NCBI GenBank assembly: GCA_027422505.1
Contig: JAPQWV010000661.1
Coordinates: 1-64,000, forward strand
Direction of reading: 5' to 3'
Length of the DNA: 64,000 bases
Source of the DNA: Craterostigma plantagineum
Lineage: Eukaryota > Streptophyta > Magnoliopsida > Lamiales > Linderniaceae
In this document: one piece after another, positions 11,491 to 22,350 of the stretch
Numbering within the stretch: position 1 is the stretch's first letter
How the letters are laid out: every line of letters starts with the position of its first letter
Translations under genes and position numbers: made by a program
Notes under the pieces: generated by a model
Database searches by the model: none
Told to the model about the DNA's origin: nothing
Seen by the model: only the letters and a program-made list of their open reading frames with translations

Positions 11491-11989
11491 CCTTGTTGGA
11501 GGCCTGTAATTTGAAGTAATGGCGAGATGGAGCTTCTTTCTTCTCGGTTGATGATGAGGTCTCTGGTTCCAGATCTCCGGAGGTTCGAACTTTCGTCCGC
11601 TCAGGTGTGCGATTTCGGACTCTGTTGGAAATTGAAATCCCCTGGCCTAGAGCTCCTATTACGATAGGGACGCGAGCCTTAAATGGGGCTGGCCCTTATC
11701 TTAAGGAGTGGGGGTTATCTGCCTTTAGTCGGAATAGATCCCCTGGTCTCCCTCTCGGCTGCCTTCAGACCTTAGTCAAGGTTGTGGTCAATGAACGTCC
11801 TCGGACATCCCGCTAGGGTGGGCCCTTCTATGCACCCTTCAAATGATAGTAGATGTTTGTATGATGGATGTATTTAGTATGGTATTGATTATATAAATGA
11901 GAATAAGGGTTTAGAGGGCCCTGGAATTTCGGCTAAGAGTCTTATCAACTCAGGATGTCTCCCGTGGATCTTTAGGCGTCGTCACGGAA
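11491..11989. other. LARD interior between minisatellites, no gene
   Basis: No coding region recognised. The segment near 11900-11960 (TTTAGAGGGCCCTGG, then GCTAAGAGTCTTATCAACTC) recurs with changes near 12540-12595, so part of the interior is a segmental duplication. Confidence 0.5.
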
Positions 11990-12980
11990 CTGGCTTCTAG
12001 GTTCCACAACTAGGCTCCTCAGACCAGTGCGGAGCTGGATTTGTAGTCCCGAATATGGAGATTCGGGTCTGCAGGCCAATGTGGAGCTGGGATTTTATCT
12101 CCCTCGGATTTCCGTACGCCAGCACGGAGCTGTCTCTTAGGTCTCATGAACCTTCGCGTGCCAGTACGGAGCTTGGCTTGCATCTCCCACAAATCTTCGG
12201 ATGTCAGCGTGGAGCTGTCTTCCAGGTCCCCTGGACCTTCGCGTGTCAGCGCGGGGTTGGGCTTGATCTCATGTGGATTTTCATATACCAGCACGGATCT
12301 GGGTTTTGAGGTCCCGCAGATCTCTGTATGCCAGCACGGAGCTGGCCTTTGAGTCCTTTAAGCGAGATAGATCACCGGGACTCCTTATCAATCACCTTTG
12401 AATCAAGTTCACTGCCGCGACTAACACCTTTTCAGGTGTCCCGTCTGGAATAAACCTCTCGATCACATCCTTCAAGTAATAACAATTGTTAGTGTGGTGC
12501 ATATATTTACTATGATAATAATAACATATAATAGAGAATGAGATTTTAGAGGGTCCTGAGGTCCAGGCTAAGAGCCTTATCAATGCGGGATGCCTTCAGT
12601 GGATTTTCATGTGTCCGCATGGAACTGGGCTTTTATCTCCCACTAATTGCCGGCCCGGAGCTGACTTCTAGGTCCCAGGATCTTCGTGTACCCGCACGGA
12701 GCTGGCTTCTAGGTCCCCAAGATCATCATACGCCAGTGCAGAGCTGGCCTTTGGGTCCCCAGGATCTTCATGTGTCAGCGTGAAGATTCCTTCTAGGTTC
12801 CACGGACCTTCGCGTGCTGGCGAGGAGCTTAGCTTGTACCTCTCGTGGATCTTTGGACACCAGTGTGGAGCTGGGCTTCTTTGCCTTCATTCCAGCACGG
12901 AGCTGGGTTATGGCTGGTTCGTAGGTCGACCAAAACGAACTTCGAGGAGCTCGGCATGGAGCTTTGGGTATTCTTGCCAA
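11990..12980 (+). repeat. 42-bp minisatellite (CAGCACGGAGCTGG units), two blocks
   Basis: Units anchored on CCAGCACGGAGCTGG recur with 42-43-bp spacing (12121, 12163, 12206, 12248, 12290) in a first block to ~12360 and a second at ~12590-12980. Because 42 is divisible by 3, long false open frames appear on both strands (such as 12055-12309 and 12768-12980). They are not genes. Confidence 0.85.
12392..12583 (-). pseudogene. Possible gag zinc-knuckle relic in the LARD
   Basis: This short minus-strand frame contains CYYYHSKYMHHTNNCYYLKD followed by VIERFI. The pattern C-x2-YH-x6-HT-x2-C-x2-LK-x2-IE resembles the CCHC-like segment near the end of Tat-lineage gag proteins. It sits between the two minisatellite blocks and has no flanking gag or protease. 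If real, it is the only coding remnant of the ancestral autonomous element. Similarity is judged by eye and is short, so chance is not excluded. Confidence 0.4.
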
Positions 12981-13250
12981 TTCAGAGCTGGGCCTTTAGG
13001 TCCTGAAGTGGGAGCTACGGATCTTTGACCTTTCCTCCACTCGGTCAAGGTGGTGCAGATGGCCTTACATCTCATGAGCTTCAGTTGTGCTTTGGCAACT
13101 CCTACGGGTTATGAGTCCAAATTCTTCGGCAGAGGGTCTTCCTCCCTTAGTTTTTTGCGTCTTTTCAAGCAGAAGGAAAGAGAAAGAGAAAACATTAAGC
13201 ACAGCTTCGCACAACATAGGCAAAATTACTCACGCCTTCAACTCCGAATT

Positions 13251-13268
13251 TTCCCACAGACGACGCCA
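13251..13268 (-). other. Primer-binding site of the LARD element
   Basis: TGGCGTCGTCTGTGGGAA on the minus strand, two bases after the 5' LTR end. It resembles the TGGCGCCGTCTGTGGGA site of Tat-type elements, with one C-to-T change. Confidence 0.7.
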
Positions 13269-13270
13269 TT

Positions 13271-14287
13271 TGATGTGGGGCTATCCCAATCAAAGAAATT
13301 GATATATGGTTCGGGAAAATTTGTATAGCCGGAGAATTAATTATTACAAAGTTGTAGGGCGTGCGTAAGGTGCTTATTGGTAAGGAAACTGAATGGACGT
13401 GCTTGGGACATTGTGACTTGTTTAGAACGTGTTGGGGACGTTGGGTCATGTTTGGGACGTGTATGGGACATGTTGAGGACGTGTCGTGACGTGTTTGGGG
13501 ACGCATCGAGATGTCTGGGGACGTATTGGGATGTGTAGGGACGTGTGGGGGGACGTAAATAAAGGCACACAAGATGTACGTGGTTTGAATCCTTTCGGAT
13601 TCTACGTCCACGGCGCTCGGGAACTGTTTTCACTATACTTGGATGAATTACACACTCAAATCACTCACTTTCGCTTGTAAATAATAAATACTTGAAAGGA
13701 ACTGTTTACTATGCTAAGAGAGGGAAAATATGTAGTGGTTTTCGTGGTCTGATGGTGATCTTTGCAAAAATGATGAAGTCCCCTTTATATAGGAGGCTAT
13801 TGTATATTGCCTGAAGGTACGTCCTAGTTTCCCGGACCTTCTGGGACAACGGGATGCACAATATAGGCTGCCTGTCAGGAGGATGGAACTTGGCTCTGCT
13901 GTTAGAAAAAGCAGGCGCCTCTCACAGGCACTGTCAGAACAGCTTTTTCAGTGTTGTCAGGCGTGGTCAGGTGTCTTTTCAGGCTTCAGTATAGCTTCCT
14001 TATGAAGCTTCCTCGGGACTACAGGACCTGCTTAGCACAGTAGGTCTCAAAATACTTCCCTAATATTGTGTTAGTTCCCTAAAGCCTATCGGAGGTCCCT
14101 AAAACCCTCATTTCCTGTTGTTATCTCCCTAAAGTCTATTGGAGGTTCCTAAAGCCTTCTTTTACAATCTAACTTTATCTTTTTTCCTGGAAATTCATAT
14201 TTCTAACTAAGTTCTCTTAACTATTACCATAAGCTAATTTTTTTCTTAATTTTCCTCTTTAGCCTGCCTAATTTTCATTCCACATCA
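13271..14287 (-). repeat. 5' LTR of the LARD element (1017 bp)
   Basis: Sister of 8328-9360, with the same TGATGTGG...CCACATCA ends, GGGACGTGT array and TATA block. Flanked on the right by CTTTG, matching 8323-8327. Confidence 0.93.
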
Positions 14288-15111
14288 CTTTGATATTGCT
14301 TCCGTCATTTCTTGCTCTAGATCGGGTTTTAGTATTGCTCGTTCTCCGATTTCATCCCAATGCATTGGAGATCTACATTTGCGTCTGTATAGAGCTTCAT
14401 ATGGGGCCATTCCGATCGTTGCATGGAAACTGTTATTGTATGAGAATTCAATCAAAGGATGATATCGGCTCCAATTTCCTTTGAAGTCCAGCACAGAGGC
14501 TCTTAGCATATCTTCCAACGTCTGGATTGTGCGTTCAGATTACCCATCTGTCTGAGGATGGTAGGCAATACTGAATGATAACTTTGTTCCCATGGCCTTC
14601 TGCAAACTCGTCCAGAACTGGGATAAGAACCTCGAATCACGATCAGAAATAATCGAGATTGGAACTCCGTGAAGTCATACTATTTCTTGAATATATTGTT
14701 CCGCGTATCGTTCAATTGAGAATGTTGAACTGATAGGCAGAAAGTGGGCAGACTTGGTCAATCTACCAATGATGACCCATATAGCGTTGTGGCCTTTCAC
14801 GGTCTTAGGCAGGCCGACAACGAAGTTCATCGTAATTTGATTCCACTTCCATTCAGGTACATGTAGGGATTGCAAAGTTCCTGCTGATCGTTGATGCTCT
14901 GCCTTAATTTGTTGTCACGTCAGGCATTGGCTTACGAAGGTTGCGATTTCTCTTTCATCCCTGGCCACCAATAATGGCTTCGTAGGTCTCTGTACATCTT
15001 CGTCGCTCTCGGGTGGATAGAATAAACGGTGGTATGGGCTTCCGTCATGACAGTCTTTCGAAGTTCGGTGTCGTTAGGAACATATAGACGTTTTCTATAG
15101 TATAAGGTTCC
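14288..15111 (-). pseudogene. Tekay-like integrase core (fragment between two insertions)
   Basis: Minus-strand translation gives, from right to left, an RT-integrase linker, a zinc-finger region, and then the DDE core. Recognisable pieces are WKWNQITMNFVVGLPKT (first catalytic Asp replaced by Asn in MNFVVGLP, where DFVxGLP is usual), a SDRDSRF-type segment, and LEDMLRASVLDF with FSYNNSFHATIGMAPYEALY. Several stops lie near 14540, 14680 and 14910. The left end is cut by the LARD and the right end by the Athila-like element, each with a clean target duplication. This part was presumably continuous with 7813-8327 and 27883-29246 before those insertions. Confidence 0.85.
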
Positions 15112-16517
15112 TGATAAACGTATTTTAATGCGTTTATCATAGTATTTATTTGGGGTATACTAGAACTTTAGCAATGAATTTATGCATTTATTCTCCATAT
15201 TTACACTTATTCTTATGTTGAAGGAGCTTAGGACGAGTTTCGGGCGAAGACGAGCGAAAACGAGGCAAAATGGTGCAAAAATGAAGAACACTGCCGGGTG
15301 TCACGGCCGTGACACCCTATGCACTTGGCCGTGACACCCACCAGAGGCCGAAATAGAAGACACTGCCTAAGGTCACGGCCGTGACTTCCCTTGCACTAGG
15401 CCGTGACACTTGGCAGAGAGGTCGACTGAAGATGGTCACGGCCGTGACACCTTATGCACTTGACCGTGACACTTGGCAGAAAGTTGAGTAACTTGAGTCG
15501 GCCATGGTCACGGCCGTGACGGCCCATGTCCCAGGCCGTGACCATTACGGAAATCGCTATAGAAAGCCCAAATTCGACCCAGAAAGGGCACAACTTACCA
15601 GAGATCAAATCCAAAACATCCAGAGACGAAATTAGGGCGAAAAGAACAGAGAATCACGTCCCGGAGCGCATGAGACGAATCAACAACGAATTCTACGCAT
15701 AGTTGGACGAAGAACGAAGATCTCCCCGCACAATCATCGAAGATCATCCGTATATCAAGATCATGAGTTCTTCACCTTTGTTTCTTATTTCTTTCATTAT
15801 TTTCTCGTCTCTTATGCGTAGATAATTCCCCTTTGTGTTTGGGATTAGATGAACGCTAGGATATTTCGTAGTTAAGACTTATAATTATTGTGACTATGTG
15901 TTTGGCTATTTATCGTTCTATGAATTGTTCCTTGCTTTAATATGTCTATGTGTTAAAGTGATCGTGTGGAAAAACGTTTAGGGCGACAGCTAAGAAACGT
16001 TTAGGCCGTTCATAAAAGATAGGATTCGAGTATAGGGCGAAAGCAAATACTCAATCCTCGCCGTTAGTAATTACTGGATTTAAGATCCCCGCGAGCGTTT
16101 AGGGCGACAGCAAATTCGCGAGCGGGTAGGAAAATTACTGCAATTTAGTCAAAATCACGTAGGAGCGATAATTCATTGTCTTAGCCGATAACACCTAGCG
16201 AGATTCGAATCCCGAGCACGTCTTTATCATCTGAAAACTCTCGTATCAGTTAGTCGCGTCCTTTGAATTTCTGATTGAATTAAGAGCAGTCTGTTAGGCT
16301 AAGTCGTCGACAATTTGCGTATTTTATTTAGGTTAAATATCGAGTCGATAGGTCACTACTAGTACTTGATTTATTCCTTGTGTTCGATACTCGTTTACTC
16401 ACTTTACTACACTACAAATGATAGGTCCACTGCCTATCGCACGTCGGTGACAGTAATTTAGTATTCGTTTTAATTATTACTTGTCGCACTTTTCATTCAC
16501 ACACCACGTGTCGATCA
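15112..16517 (+). repeat. 5' LTR of the Athila-like element (1406 bp)
   Basis: Direct repeat of 26491-27882. U3 contains an array of GTCACGGCCGTGAC palindromes (15299-15545). The TATA position reads TATAGAAAG (15558-15566) where the 3' LTR has TATAAAAAG. Confidence 0.95.
15299..15545 (+). promoter_or_regulatory. Palindrome array in U3 (GTCACGGCCGTGAC), upstream of TATA
   Basis: Four full palindromes alternate with half-sites (GGCCGTGACAC) at roughly 60-bp spacing and end just before the TATA position. The same array is at 26668-26920 in the 3' LTR. Location suggests a protein-binding enhancer cluster, or RNA hairpins on read-through; both are inference. Confidence 0.6.
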
Positions 16518-16523
16518 AGTTTT

Positions 16524-16541
16524 TGGCGCCGTTGCCGGGGA
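16524..16541 (+). other. Asp-tRNA primer-binding site
   Basis: TGGCGCCGTTGCCGGGGA, six bases after the 5' LTR, complementary to the 3' end of plant tRNA-Asp. Typical of Athila elements. Confidence 0.9.
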
Positions 16542-16746
16542 ATAAATTGATATTAGGAACACCGTAGTTCGGTAATTAGCCACTTTTATTTTGACGTTTT
16601 CTTTGTTTTTAGTATTTGCGTGATTTGTGTTATTTGCGTCAGTTGTTTTCCTGCGTCATTATTCGTCTCATAATCTTTTCGACGTATTTGTTTACGCCTT
16701 TGCTAACTTTTGTTATTCACTCATTGAAGGTACGATTCAGCGGTGA

Positions 16747-18821
16747 ATGACCCGAAGTCATCCATCGGGTCCCATCGTTGATGCAGACCCGGATTTCGAG
16801 CGGAAGTTACGAAGGAAACTCAAGTACGACACTAAAGGAGCCTCCACTAGCTCTCAAGACCGTTTAGTTAGCTATTCAGAGGATAGTTTGCAGGAATCCA
16901 TCCAAAACTCACGTGTAGAGACAGCCGTAGATAGTCCCAATACAGAAGTAGACATGGCGGACCACCGAGTGCCCGTCCATCACATTCCAGAGGAGGAGCC
17001 ATCACTTCAGGAGCTCCTCAAGAATGCCCCGCTAGGCGGTACTGAGTCGGCGATTGTCATTCCGCCGATCGAGAACAACAACTTCGAGATGAAGCACTCT
17101 TGGCTTCAGATGATATTCCAGACGGCCCAATTTAAGGGCAACCCTGACGACGACCCTTACTCCCATCTGAAGGCATTTCTGACGGTGACCGACACCATCA
17201 AAATCAATGATGTCCCGGGCGATGCAATCAAGCTGATGCTGTTCCCGTTCTCGCTCAAGTTCAGGGCGAGAGACTGGTTGGATATGTTGCTGCCCAGATC
17301 GATCACTACCTGGGAAGAGATGCGAGCCGCCTTCATCAACCACTACTTCCCACTGACGAAGGTGCTAAGGTTGAAGACGGATATGTTCTATGAGGTGTGG
17401 GAGCGTTATAAGGCGCTACTGAAGAGATGCCCACAGCACGGGATGTCGAAGGCAGCCCAGATCAACCGATTTCACGAGGGGCGCAACGATCAGACTGTCC
17501 ATATGCTAGACGGAGCCGCTGGAGGAGGACTCGTGAAGCTCAACGCGACTGACGCGTGGAATTAGATTGAGGATTACTCGAGGAACAGCTTCATGAGTGC
17601 AATACCAGAATGAAGACACCCGGCGTGTTCGGAGTCAGCGAGGAGATGGCCACTAATGCTAAGATCGAGGCGCTCCAGCAATAAATCGCCTCGACGAACT
17701 CCCAGTTGCAGACGGTGATTGGTGCATAACTTCCCAAGTCCGGGCAGACTCAGCCCGTGAACGCCGTGGCCACCACCACACCGACGCAGCACACACCTTA
17801 CGTGCCATTATGCGGGATTTGCGGCGCAGCCCACGAGACCTCAGATTGCCAACTTGGGCAGCCGCTGGAGCACATGGACTATATGGGAAATTACCAAGGC
17901 GGCCAACGAAGTTTCCAGCCTCGGGCACATCCAAACCTGGCGTACGGGAATCAGAACCATCAGAGCCAAGGACCGCCAGGATTTCAGCCCCGACCTTCCG
18001 GATTCCAAAACGGGCCACCACGACAGTACCAGAACGCGCCCACAGGAGGATCCGACGACATGGGGGAGATGAAGGACATGATGAAGACACTCCTCACGAA
18101 TTTTAGCAGCACCACCGCAGCCCACGAAAGCCGTATGACGAAGATAGAGGAGTACATGGAGACGAATGACTTGCGTGCTTAGAACACGGATGCCTCGCCC
18201 AAAAAGCTGGAGCAACAGACGGGCCAGATGGCGAAACAGTTGGCGGGGCGTACTCAGGGATCGCTCCCAAGCTACACTGAGCCGAATCCCAAGGAGTACT
18301 GCAAGGCGGTGACACTGAGAAATGGGCGAGAACTGCAAGAAGTGCCCGCCAAAAAGAAGGCCAAGGAGAATGCCAACTTTGAGAGCCACGACGAGCCCGA
18401 AGTTGAGGAGATTAGGGGAGACGATGTCGAGAAGGCCGACGCTGAGAAGGAGAAGGTTGAGCCCGAGAAGGATAAGGTGACGGAGATCCAGCGGCCACCG
18501 GTGAAGCCATACCAGCCGAAGATCCCATACCCAGCTCGACTTAAGAAGGACAAGAACGAGGCTCAGTTTGGTAAATTTATGGGTATGTGTAAAGAGTTGC
18601 ATATTAACTTACCTTTCCTTGAAGCTATTACGCAGATGCCCAGCTTCGCCAAGTTCTTGAAGGACCTGCTGACGAACAGAAGGAAGCTCGAACACGTCTC
18701 CACCGTTTGCCTGCGAGGAGAGTGCTCGGCGATTGTCCAAAGCAAGATCCCTAAGAAGCTCAAGGATCCAGGGAGTTTTACTATTCCCTGTCTTATAGGA
18801 GATTTAGTGATTGACCGTTAG
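16747..18821 (+). pseudogene. Athila-like gag
   Basis: The first 272 codons (16747-17565) are open and include the retrotransposon gag core: FKGNPDDDPYSHLKAFL, then FRARDWLDMLLPRSITTWEE and FINHYFP. A stop at 17563 and a frameshift follow. The zinc knuckle CGICGAAHETSDC (C-x2-C-x3-H-x4-C) is at about 17811-17849, followed by a Gln/Pro/Asn-rich stretch. A TAG at 18179-18181 lies where family members have Gln (CAG to TAG). The charged linker runs open again from 18182 to 18821 in the same frame. The product would form the particle shell; this copy cannot make it whole. Confidence 0.88.
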
Positions 18822-19741
18822 CAGACCCAGGCGCTAGCATTAATCTTATGCCGTATTCTATGTTAAGCGTTTAGGACTAGGTGAGCCACGACCCACTAGG
18901 ATGAGTCTCCAACTAGCTGATAGGTCGTTGAAGTACCCTCGAGGTGTTAGATGTCTTAGTTAAAGTCGATAAGTTTGTGATTCCCGCAGATTTCGTTATT
19001 TTAGATATGGAGGAAGACGAGAATGTTCCCTTGATCTTAGGTAGACCGTTCCTAGCAACGGGAGAGACCATGATAGACGTTAGGAATGGGAATTTGACCT
19101 TGACAGTAGACGGCGAGAAAGTTACTTTTAATATGGCCGACTCGATGAAAAATAGCGGCGAGCAAGATGATAAATGTTACTTTTTGGACGTATTTGACCA
19201 CGACTTTCTCTTTTCCGTGCAAGGTCTATCACAGGTCGGTGATCACGACATGCATACACTTATGGCGATCGATGAGTGTGGGGAGGAGGTCGACGAGCCT
19301 ATCATAGCTATCGACGAGAGCAGCGAAGAGGACAAGGAAAAGAGCTCGGTCGAGGAGCCACAGGTCCTGGAATTGAAGCCGCTGCCCGACAACCTCGAGT
19401 ACGTGTTTCTGAGCAACAACGGAGGGTTGCCGGTCATCATCTCGTCGAACCTCAACGACGGACAGAAGGGCCAGCTCTTAGACGTGTTGAAGGCGCACAA
19501 GAAGGCGTTGGCATGGAAGATATCCGACATAAGGGGTATAAACCCGAGCTATTGCACGCACAAGATCCTCATGGAGGACGATTTCAAGCCAGTCGTGCAA
19601 CGCCAAAGGTGCCTCAACCCCAACATGAAGGACGTGGTAAAGAAGGAGGTGATCAAATTACTAGACGCGGGGATGATCTATCCCATTTCAGACAGCGCGT
19701 GGGTCAGCCCGTCCAAGTGGTCCCCAAGAAGGGAGTCATGA
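18822..19741 (+). pseudogene. Athila-like aspartic protease and start of reverse transcriptase
   Basis: The protease active-site region reads DPGASINLMPYSM from 18824 (D-x-G-A pattern) and is then interrupted by stops near 18872-18878. The second half resumes at 18944 (PADFVILDMEEDENVPLILG) and runs open to 19741. It continues through an acidic linker into the start of RT ([14 protein letters not shown]). A one-base shift near 19735 moves the frame to the next piece. Confidence 0.85.
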
Positions 19742-20967
19742 CGGTCGTCACGAACGATAGGAATGAGCTAATTCTGACGAGGACGGTGACTGGATGGCGA
19801 GTCTGCATCGACTACAGGAAGTTGAACGATGCGACGAGAAAAGATCACTTTCCCTTACCATTTATTGATCAGATGTTAGAAAAGTTAGCTGGTCACTCAT
19901 TTTACTGTATCCTTGATGGCTTGTCAGGTTATTTACAGATTCCCATAGCACCCGAGGACCAGGAGAAGACGATGTTCACTTGCCCGTTCGGGACGTTTGC
20001 GTACCGAAGAATGCCGTTCGGCCTCTGCAATGCCCCAGCCACCTTCCAGCGATGCATGATGGCCATATTCGACGAACTGGTAGGTGAGGTAATGGAGGTA
20101 TTTATGGACGATTTTTCTGTTTTCGGTTCCTTGTTTGATGTATGTTTATCGAATCTGAAGCTCGTGCTCGCACGATGCGAGGTGGCACTTAATTGGGAAA
20201 ATTGCCATTTCATGGTTCGAGAGGGTATAGTTCTCGGTCACAAGATCTCCTCTAAAGGAATCGAAGTGGACCGGGCTAAGTTAGAGACGATAGAAAAATT
20301 GCCTGTTCCCTCGAACGTGAAGTCGATTAGGAGCTTCCTAGGACATGTGGGGTTTTATCGTAGGTTTATTAAAGATTTTTCTAAGATCGCAAGACCTATG
20401 TCTAGGTTGCTAGAAAAAGATGCCCCATTTGATTTTAATGACGAGTGCTTGCATGCTTTCAATTTACTTAAGGAGCGTCTTATCGCAGCACCTATTATGG
20501 TCGCCCCCGACTGGGGGCTACCCTTTGAACTAATGTGCGATGCTAGTGACTATGCAGTTGGGGCCGTGCTAGGGCAGCGTAAGGACAATCATTTCAGGCC
20601 GATCTACTACGCGAGTAAGACGCTAGACGCAGCCCAGGCCAATTACACGACCACTGAAAAGGAGCTGTTGGCCGTCGTGTTTGCTTTCGACAAGTTCAGG
20701 TCATATCTGATCCTTTCCAAAGTTATCGTTTTTACTGACCATTCTGCTCTTAAGTATCTGTTAGCAAAGCCGGATGCCAAGCCCCGGCTGATCAGGTGGA
20801 TCGTACTCCTGCAAGAGTTCGACATTGAGATCCGCGATAAAAAAAGTGCAGAGAACTTGGCGGCGGATCACCTCTCTCAATTAGAGGAGTCCGAGATCTA
20901 TAATAAGGACGAAAGGCAATACAAGATCGATTCCCAGACGAGCACCTCTACGCGATACATGTGGTAA
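19735..20967 (+). pseudogene. Athila-like reverse transcriptase and RNase H
   Basis: RT motifs are in order: [13 protein letters not shown], then [40 protein letters not shown], and the catalytic box FMDD at 20101-20112. It continues with [20 protein letters not shown] and RNase H motifs ([14 protein letters not shown], then [20 protein letters not shown] and [11 protein letters not shown]). This block is open for ~410 codons, the best-preserved part of the element, and keeps its catalytic acidic residues. It is separated from integrase by a frameshift at ~20961. Confidence 0.92.
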
Positions 20968-22268
20968 GTGACGACACCCCTTGGTTTGCAGATTGTGCTA
21001 ACTATCTCGTTGCGAGGGTCCTACTAAAGGAGTACACCAGTCAGCAAAAGAAGAAATTCTTTTCTGATCTGAGGTACTACTTTTGGGAAGACCTGTATCT
21101 TTTCAGGAGATGTGCAGACCACGTGATCCGACGATGTGTTGCTGCCCCAGAAACGATGCAGATTCTCAAGCATTGCCACAACGGACCGACGGGAGGGCAC
21201 TACGCAGCTAACCGAACCGCTCAGAAGGTGTTGTAGAGCGGGTTCTACTGGCCCACGATCTTCAAAGACGCCCAAAGGTACGTTGACACTTGTGATCAGT
21301 GTCAGCGCGCAGGTAATCTCTCGAAACGCGACGAAATGCCCCAGTATTTCATCCTAGTCTGTGAGATTTTTGATGTGTGGGGTATAGGTTTTATGGGTCC
21401 ATTTCCTAGCTCGTACAATAATAAGTACATCTTAGTCGCTGTCGATTATGTCTCTAAGAGGGCTGAAGCGCAAGCCTTACCCACGAATGTTGCTAGGGTA
21501 GTCGTTAGATTTTTGCGAGCATTGTTTTCACGTTTCGGGGCACCTAGATGCATTATCAGTGATAGAGGCACCCACTTTTGTAACACCCAGTTTGCACGCA
21601 CTTTAGAACGTTACGGTGTTAGACATAGCCTATCCACCCCGTACCATCCCCAAGCTAGTGGTCAAGTCGAAGTAGTGAACCGCGAGTTGAAACGCATTCT
21701 AGAGAAAACCATAGAGGGAAACCGTAGGGAGTGGGCAAATAAGTTAAATGATGCACTTTGGGCATATAGGACCGCATATAAGACCCCCATAGGCACTACA
21801 CCGTATCGATTGGTCTATGGGAAGGCGTGCCACCTCCCCGTAGAAATAGAGCATAAGGCCTATTGGGCGATCAAATCATTGAATCTTGATTTAGGAGATG
21901 CCAGCGGAAAGCGGCAACTCCAAATCAATGAGTTAGACGAATGGCGACTAGCCGCTTATCATAACACTCGCATGTATAAAGAGCGTTCAAAAGCGTACCA
22001 TGATAGAAAAATTAGGCAAAGACGGGAATTTCAGGAAGGAGATCAAGTCCTTCATTTTAATTCTCGACTTAGGCTTTTTCCTGGCAAACTTAGATCACGT
22101 TGGTCAGGACCTTTCACCGTTACCCGTGTTTTCCCTTATGGTACTGTTGAGATTTCAGGCATGGAGCACGGTACCTTCAAGGTGAATGGCCACAGGCTGA
22201 AGCACTATCACGCAGGCGAGGAAGACGGGAGCGAAAAGGAAGTGCTCTTCCTGGACCTCAAAACTTGA
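20961..22268 (+). pseudogene. Athila-like integrase, first catalytic Asp lost
   Basis: An HHCC zinc-finger region (HCHNGPTGGHYAANRTAQ, then CDQCQRAG) is followed by the DDE core. A TAG at 21234-21236 stands where relatives have Gln. The first catalytic aspartate (usual GIDFMGP) is Gly (GGT, 21387-21389). The second (SDRGTHF, 21561) and the Glu (QVEVVNRE, 21669-21671) remain. The C-terminal tail has [16 protein letters not shown] and [11 protein letters not shown]. It could not integrate DNA as written. Confidence 0.9.
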
Positions 22269-22350
22269 GCAAACGAGAGGACGTCCGGCTTAAGACGGTA
22301 AAATAAGCGCTTCTTGGGAGGCAACCCAGGTATGTTCATTTATGTTAAAA

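Larger units (their letters stand above)
8328..14287 (-). mobile_element. LARD-type non-autonomous LTR retrotransposon, probably Tat-lineage derived
   Basis: Direct repeats 8328-9360 and 13271-14287 start TGATGTGG and end CCACATCA, a perfect 8-bp terminal inverted repeat. The element is flanked by CTTTG on both sides (8323-8327 and 14288-14292). On the minus strand the 5' LTR (right copy) is followed by TGGCGTCGTCTGTGGGAA, one base away from the TGGCGCC-type primer site common in Tat elements. A purine tract precedes the left LTR. The 3.9-kb interior has no gag-pol, only minisatellites and one gag-knuckle-like relic at 12392-12583. It interrupts the integrase of the Tekay-like element. Long LTRs with a non-coding interior fit a LARD moved by a Tat-type partner. 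Confidence 0.9.

Noticed and set aside
12055..12980. Repeat proteins on both strands of the 42-bp array
   Set aside because: The period is a multiple of three, so open frames arise automatically; no start context or conserved product.
17032..18602. Long antisense frames across the Athila gag (for example 17841-18602)
   Set aside because: Shadows of a GC-rich coding strand; the sense strand has recognisable gag motifs.
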